A stretch of DNA of 5,641 bases from Chloroflexota bacterium. GTDB taxonomy: Bacteria; Chloroflexota; Dehalococcoidia; Lucifugimonadales; JADFKI01. The position numbers were made by a program, and so were the translations under genes. Below are positions 5,037 to 5,641 of this stretch, in pieces (the first letter of the stretch is position 1; each line of letters starts with the position of its first letter). The DNA is taken from contig VXRI01000122.1 of the NCBI GenBank assembly GCA_009838595.1, forward strand, positions 1 through 5,641. The letters run 5' to 3'. Below the pieces are notes generated by a model. It was not told the origin of the DNA. It did not search any database and saw nothing but the letters and a program-made list of their open reading frames with translations.

Positions 5037-5140
5037 ATTCCCGCGTCCTCAACAGTTCGGCGCACAACCTGAGCGCTTCGCGGACACGCTTGCTGTGATA
5101 GACCCAGCGCCCTCTGTCGTCAGGCCGCGCACGCGGGAAT
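5037..5140. repeat. 10-bp perfect inverted repeat flanking a GMC gene relic
   Basis: ATTCCCGCGT (5037-5046) and ACGCGGGAAT (5131-5140) are perfect reverse complements separated by 84 bp. The arms resemble the common ATTCCCGC...GCGGGAAT palindromic intergenic repeats of bacteria. Between them lies the GMC-like fragment at 5051-5096. The unit could be a small mobile repeat that captured gene sequence, or a chance arrangement of two repeat ends. Confidence 0.5.
5051..5096 (-). pseudogene. Short relic of a GMC oxidoreductase gene
   Basis: Plus-strand 5051-5096 matches 877-922 inside the GMC gene without gaps at 41 of 46 bases. In the matching minus-strand frame it encodes HSKRVREALRLCAELL, against DRKRVREALRLCAGLF in the intact protein (residues 399-414). 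Similarity stops sharply on both sides, and no other GMC motif is found nearby. It is a fragment of a paralogous gene or a recombination scar, not a functional gene. Confidence 0.65.
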
Positions 5141-5171
5141 CTATCTGAGTATGTCTTGGGTGATGTGATTT

Positions 5172-5189
5172 ATCCTGTGCATGCAATTA
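5172..5189 (+). repeat. Intergenic ATCCTGT repeat, copy D (single unit)
   Basis: ATCCTGTGC followed by a degenerate ATGCAATTA, downstream of the SDR gene and just beyond the 3' end of the convergent membrane-protein gene. It is the weakest of the four copies, recognised by the shared ATCCTGT core and its intergenic position. Confidence 0.3.
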
Positions 5190-5206
5190 GGCGAGAGTGC
5201 CGACGG

Positions 5207-5641
5207 CTAAAACGGGGTTACATCAGCGGTATTTGGGTTGTTTTCACTCTGACTGCGCCGGCGCCTGACCACAACCGCAAGTATGACAATAACAACTACG
5301 GCCGCCGCAAGGAGTGCGCTCTCAATCTGAATCATGAGCATTCTTACGGCGGATGTGCTTGACGCTTTTTGTAAGCTATTCCACACTTCCTCGGAAGAAG
5401 CGGCAGGTTGCCCGACATATACGGTGTCGCGTTCATTTGGATACACATGAAGTTCGGCATCGCGTGGCATAGCATCTATTCGGATCGTTCGCTGGTCTTC
5501 AGTGATTATATTTCCGATGCTGCTCTCACTTATCTCTCTGGCGCACCATGTCTGATACGAGGCTCCAGGATTCAGCGCCAACGGTTCGCCTTCTCGCGGA
5601 AGCTTGACAGCCGGGTTTAACTTAATATCGTTAGCGTGGGT
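5207..5641 (-). CDS. C-terminal part of a membrane-anchored protein of unknown function (5' end beyond window)
   Basis: The minus-strand frame is open from the window edge to TAG at 5207-5209, giving 144 visible residues; a TTG at 5581 is not a convincing start because the frame continues beyond it without a stop. The first ~100 visible residues are mixed polar sequence (GEPLALNPGASYQTWCAR, IRIDAMPRDAELHVYPNERD). They are followed by one strong transmembrane helix, ALLAAAVVVIVILAVVV (109-125), then RRRRSQSENN and a short polar tail. The arginines next to the helix indicate a cytoplasmic C-terminus and an outside-facing N-terminal part by the positive-inside rule. I do not recognise the domain. 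Base composition here is nearer 50% GC. It converges with the SDR gene, 244 bp apart. Confidence 0.7.
   Translation of the reverse strand, partial: THANDIKLNPAVKLPREGEPLALNPGASYQTWCAREISESSIGNIITEDQRTIRIDAMPRDAELHVYPNERDTVYVGQPAASSEEVWNSLQKASSTSAVRMLMIQIESALLAAAVVVIVILAVVVRRRRSQSENNPNTADVTPF

Noticed and set aside
1..5641. CRISPR array, tRNA, rRNA or complete insertion sequence
   Set aside because: No regularly spaced long direct repeats, cloverleaf segments, rRNA motifs or transposase frames were seen.

Overview
The window is about 57-60% GC overall. It carries seven protein-coding genes (five complete, two cut by the window edges), short intergenic spacers, and several small repeats. The gene set (GMC flavin oxidoreductase, short-chain dehydrogenase, SRPBCC protein, TetR regulator, OsmC-family thiol peroxidase) together with its intergenic repeats resembles uncultured marine or soil bacteria such as Chloroflexota of the SAR202/Dehalococcoidia type. 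That placement is an impression from gene content, not a demonstrated assignment. Bacterial code 11 fits: the visible genes end in TAA or TAG, and the only in-frame TGA sits at a catalytic position.

Layout. Positions 1-422 (minus) hold the N-terminal part of a TetR-family repressor. It has its own sigma70-like promoter, overlapped by a perfect 16-bp palindrome that is a good autoregulatory operator. Positions 573-2117 (minus) encode a complete GMC oxidoreductase. Divergent from it, 2236-2736 (plus) encodes an OsmC/Ohr-family protein whose reading frame is split by one TGA exactly where the family has its peroxidatic cysteine. A hairpin resembling a bacterial SECIS begins 12 nt after the TGA, so I read this as a selenocysteine-containing OsmC-like peroxidase. 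Positions 2850-3227 (minus) hold a lower-GC HNH endonuclease-like gene with signs of degeneration or transfer.

Positions 3391-4017 (minus, SRPBCC/AHSA1-like) and 4120-4962 (plus, atypical SDR) form a second divergent pair across a 102-bp promoter region. Positions 4963-5206 are non-coding and contain a 10-bp inverted repeat enclosing a 46-bp relic closely matching the GMC gene. Positions 5207-5641 (minus) hold the C-terminal part of a membrane-anchored protein that runs off the right edge.

How the genes may work together. The GMC enzyme and SDR are probably small-molecule redox enzymes, and the OsmC-like selenoprotein would detoxify organic hydroperoxides. TetR may repress itself and possibly neighbouring oxidoreductase genes. 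The functional links are inferences from adjacency. Four intergenic gaps each carry copies of a 9-bp-period ATCCTGT repeat. The most notable item is the OsmC-family selenoprotein.
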